The position numbers were made by a program, and so were the translations under genes. 14,773 nucleotides of DNA from Oscillospiraceae bacterium (lineage in GTDB: Bacteria > Bacillota_A > Clostridia > Oscillospirales > Ruminococcaceae), in the NCBI GenBank assembly GCA_017440445.1, contig JAFSHE010000014.1, forward strand, positions 1-14,773. Direction: 5' to 3'. Each line of letters starts with the position of its first letter. Position 1 is the stretch's first letter. Below the pieces are notes generated by a model. That model saw nothing but the letters and a program-made list of their open reading frames with translations, searched no databases and was not told where the DNA came from. Positions 13,145 to 14,773 of the stretch are shown piece after piece.

Positions 13145-14569
13145 ATGCTGAAACGTTCACTGGCGATATTTGCCGCTGCGGCTATGCTGCTGACAAGCGG
13201 CTGCAACGACACTGCGGAAAGCAGCTCTGCTGCGCTGACAGAGAATATCGGCACTGAAGCTGCCGCCACCTCGCCTGACTCTGCCGAAGTAACAGAAAGC
13301 ACAGACGCCGCCGAGGAAGAACATGTGCTGAACATCCTCTCCAACAGCGAACAGCTGAAAAATCTGTTTGAAGCCTGCTGCCCCGATTATGTATACATCG
13401 ATGAATACTCAGGCAGAATAGGCGATATGCAGATAGTCTGGACATACTGCCCGCCGAATGCCGACTGGGATTTCAACGGTGTTGTAAAGCACAGTATAGA
13501 AACGCAGGACGAAGCCTCTGCCTATGACAAGACCGATATCATAATAGCTGACGAAGAACTTCTGCCGCTCTATATGGAGCGCGGTTATACTATGCCGCTT
13601 GAGGATATCGGCATCACCTCCGAGGACACCGCAGAGATGTACCCATATACAATTCATGCAGGAACATACGACGGCAGACTGATGGGTCTTGCATGGGAGG
13701 TCACTCCCGTGGTGCTCACATACAGACGTGATATCGCAAAGCAAGTGCTTGGCTCAGACGACCCCGAAACCGTGGCACGCTACGTTGACGATATAGAGTC
13801 ACTCACATCCACAGCAAAGCTCATGCAGGAAAGCGGATATCATATCCTGTCAACGGCTGACGACCTTTATTATGCGTACAAGAGCGACATCTCACCCGCT
13901 GTGATAGCTGACGGCGAGCCACTGCTTGACACCGACATGTACCTCTGGGCAGAGCAGGCAAAGCTGTTTGCAGACAGCGGATATATCACCACACACTCCA
14001 TGTGGAGCGATGAATGGGCGATTGGAATGACCATGCAGGGCGATGTTTTCGGCTATCTGCTGCCGCCATGGGCGGTATTATGGACTCTGCCCGGAAATGC
14101 AGGTAGCAGCTACCTCAACCCTACCGGCGAAACAGGCATCGGCAATTACGCGGTGTGTGCGCCGCCCTCGTACACCTACTGGGGAGGTCAGTATATCTGC
14201 GCCGCTGACGGCACGGACGACCCCGAGCTTGTGGCGGAGTTTCTCCGCATCCTGTTCAGCAGGGAGATGTCCACGGCTCTTGCTACGGGCGAGCAGAAAA
14301 TGTTCGTTAACCACATGACAGCGATAGATGAGCTTGCCGCTGCGTCCGAGGGCGAGGAATTCCTCGGCGGACAGAACGCACTTGCAGTATTCAGCGAGTG
14401 TGCAAAGCTTATAAACGAACCTGCGCCTACCCGCGCAGGAGTGGCCATCGGACAATATTTCAGAGGAAGCATGCGTGACTACATACGAGGTAGGGCGACC
14501 TATTCCGAAGCCCTTGCCGAGTTCAGGGAAAACGCTGACAGATTCATAAAAACATATCAAGGAGGATAA
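13145..14569 (+). CDS. Extracellular solute-binding lipoprotein (ABC transporter family 1 type)
   Basis: A 474-residue lipoprotein that looks like a sugar- or oligosaccharide-type ABC substrate-binding protein. It has a basic start (MLKR), a hydrophobic core, the lipobox-like LTSGC with Cys20, and then a Ser/Thr/Ala/Glu-rich linker of about 40 residues typical of surface-tethered binding proteins. The two-lobed domain begins near 60 (HVLNILSNSEQL); the segment DIIIADEELLPLYMERGYTMPLED and the later Trp/Tyr-rich stretch (WAVLWTLPG, SYTYWGGQY) fit the family. Ligand is unknown. AGGAGG lies seven bases before the ATG. No permease or ATPase gene is next to it; instead a MIF-like gene begins 4 bases after the stop, with its ribosome site inside this gene's end. 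Confidence 0.85.
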   Translation: MLKRSLAIFAAAAMLLTSGCNDTAESSSAALTENIGTEAAATSPDSAEVTESTDAAEEEHVLNILSNSEQLKNLFEACCPDYVYIDEYSGRIGDMQIVWTYCPPNADWDFNGVVKHSIETQDEASAYDKTDIIIADEELLPLYMERGYTMPLEDIGITSEDTAEMYPYTIHAGTYDGRLMGLAWEVTPVVLTYRRDIAKQVLGSDDPETVARYVDDIESLTSTAKLMQESGYHILSTADDLYYAYKSDISPAVIADGEPLLDTDMYLWAEQAKLFADSGYITTHSMWSDEWAIGMTMQGDVFGYLLPPWAVLWTLPGNAGSSYLNPTGETGIGNYAVCAPPSYTYWGGQYICAADGTDDPELVAEFLRILFSREMSTALATGEQKMFVNHMTAIDELAAASEGEEFLGGQNALAVFSECAKLINEPAPTRAGVAIGQYFRGSMRDYIRGRATYSEALAEFRENADRFIKTYQGG

Positions 14570-14573
14570 CACT

Positions 14574-14773
14574 ATGCCATTCATCAACACAAAATACTCC
14601 GCAGAGATCACATCTCAGCAGGAGCAGACCATCAAGACAGAGCTTGGTAAGGCGGTTTCGCTTATCGGAAAGAGCGAGGGCTGGCTCATGCTGGGCTTTG
14701 AACAGAACTGCTCACTGTACTTCAGGGGCGAAAAATCCGAGAAGATAGCGTTCGTGGAGGTAAGCCTTTTCGG
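14574..14773 (+). CDS. MIF-like tautomerase, N-terminal part
   Basis: The first 66 residues of a macrophage migration inhibitory factor/tautomerase-family protein; the rest (about 50 residues by family length) lies past the window edge. Family members tautomerise phenylpyruvate or related keto-enol compounds. Visible are the catalytic Pro right after the initiator Met (MPFINTKYS), Lys33 in the GKSEGW loop matching the active-site Lys of MIF, and the WLMLGFEQN and CSLYFRG strands. AAGGAGG (14559-14565) lies eight bases before the ATG and overlaps the end of the solute-binding protein gene, so the two are co-transcribed. The physiological substrate in such bacteria is not established. Confidence 0.88.
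   Translation, partial: MPFINTKYSAEITSQQEQTIKTELGKAVSLIGKSEGWLMLGFEQNCSLYFRGEKSEKIAFVEVSLF

Overview
The window reads as a compact chromosomal segment from a low-to-mid GC Firmicute, most likely a spore-forming (or spore-gene-bearing) clostridium of the Ruminococcus / Oscillospiraceae type. This is inferred from several near-consensus sigma-A promoters (TTGACA-17-TATAAT class), strong AGGAGG ribosome sites, a tiny SpoVM gene, a structured attenuator in front of ilvA, and the protein families present. There are no mobile elements, CRISPR arrays, rRNA or tRNA genes, and no sign of recent transfer. Most of the content is housekeeping and core metabolism.

Layout. 1-1178 (+): the 3' part of tgt (tRNA queuine/preQ1 exchange) with its terminator, then a 54-residue two-helix membrane protein coupled to spoVM. 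1204-1783 (+): promoter, DUF1273/SLOG gene and a bidirectional terminator shared with the convergent ridA. 1793-3709 (-): a consensus promoter, a leader of about 300 nt with a terminator hairpin (T-box-like but not canonical), then ilvA and ridA. This pairs threonine deaminase with the enzyme that clears its reactive enamine/imine product. 3733-4849 (-): a DUF421-DUF4363 membrane operon with a possible forespore-type promoter. 4864-5096 (-): a 43-residue membrane protein with its own promoter and terminator. 5097-6836 (-): trmB and an alpha/beta hydrolase in one operon, with a strong hairpin in the trmB leader. 6839-9455 (-): a Cu(I) P-type ATPase whose C-terminus is a complete CopZ-like metal-binding domain, preceded by an in-frame internal ATG with an excellent Shine-Dalgarno.

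9456-9603 is a divergent control region with two promoters and three inverted repeats. 9604-13074 (+): flavin-reductase-like protein, uracil-DNA glycosylase, an unknown lipoprotein and an AGCS alanine/glycine:cation symporter, with no terminator until 13039. 13076-14773 (+): promoter, a solute-binding lipoprotein without neighbouring permeases, and a tightly coupled MIF-like tautomerase cut by the window edge.

The observations most worth a second look are the possible internal CopZ start inside copA, the unusual ilvA leader, the SpoVM gene that is easily missed, the repeats between the divergent copA and flavin-reductase promoters, and a Cys in place of the usual Asp in the TrmB catalytic motif. 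I found no clear wholly new multi-gene system.
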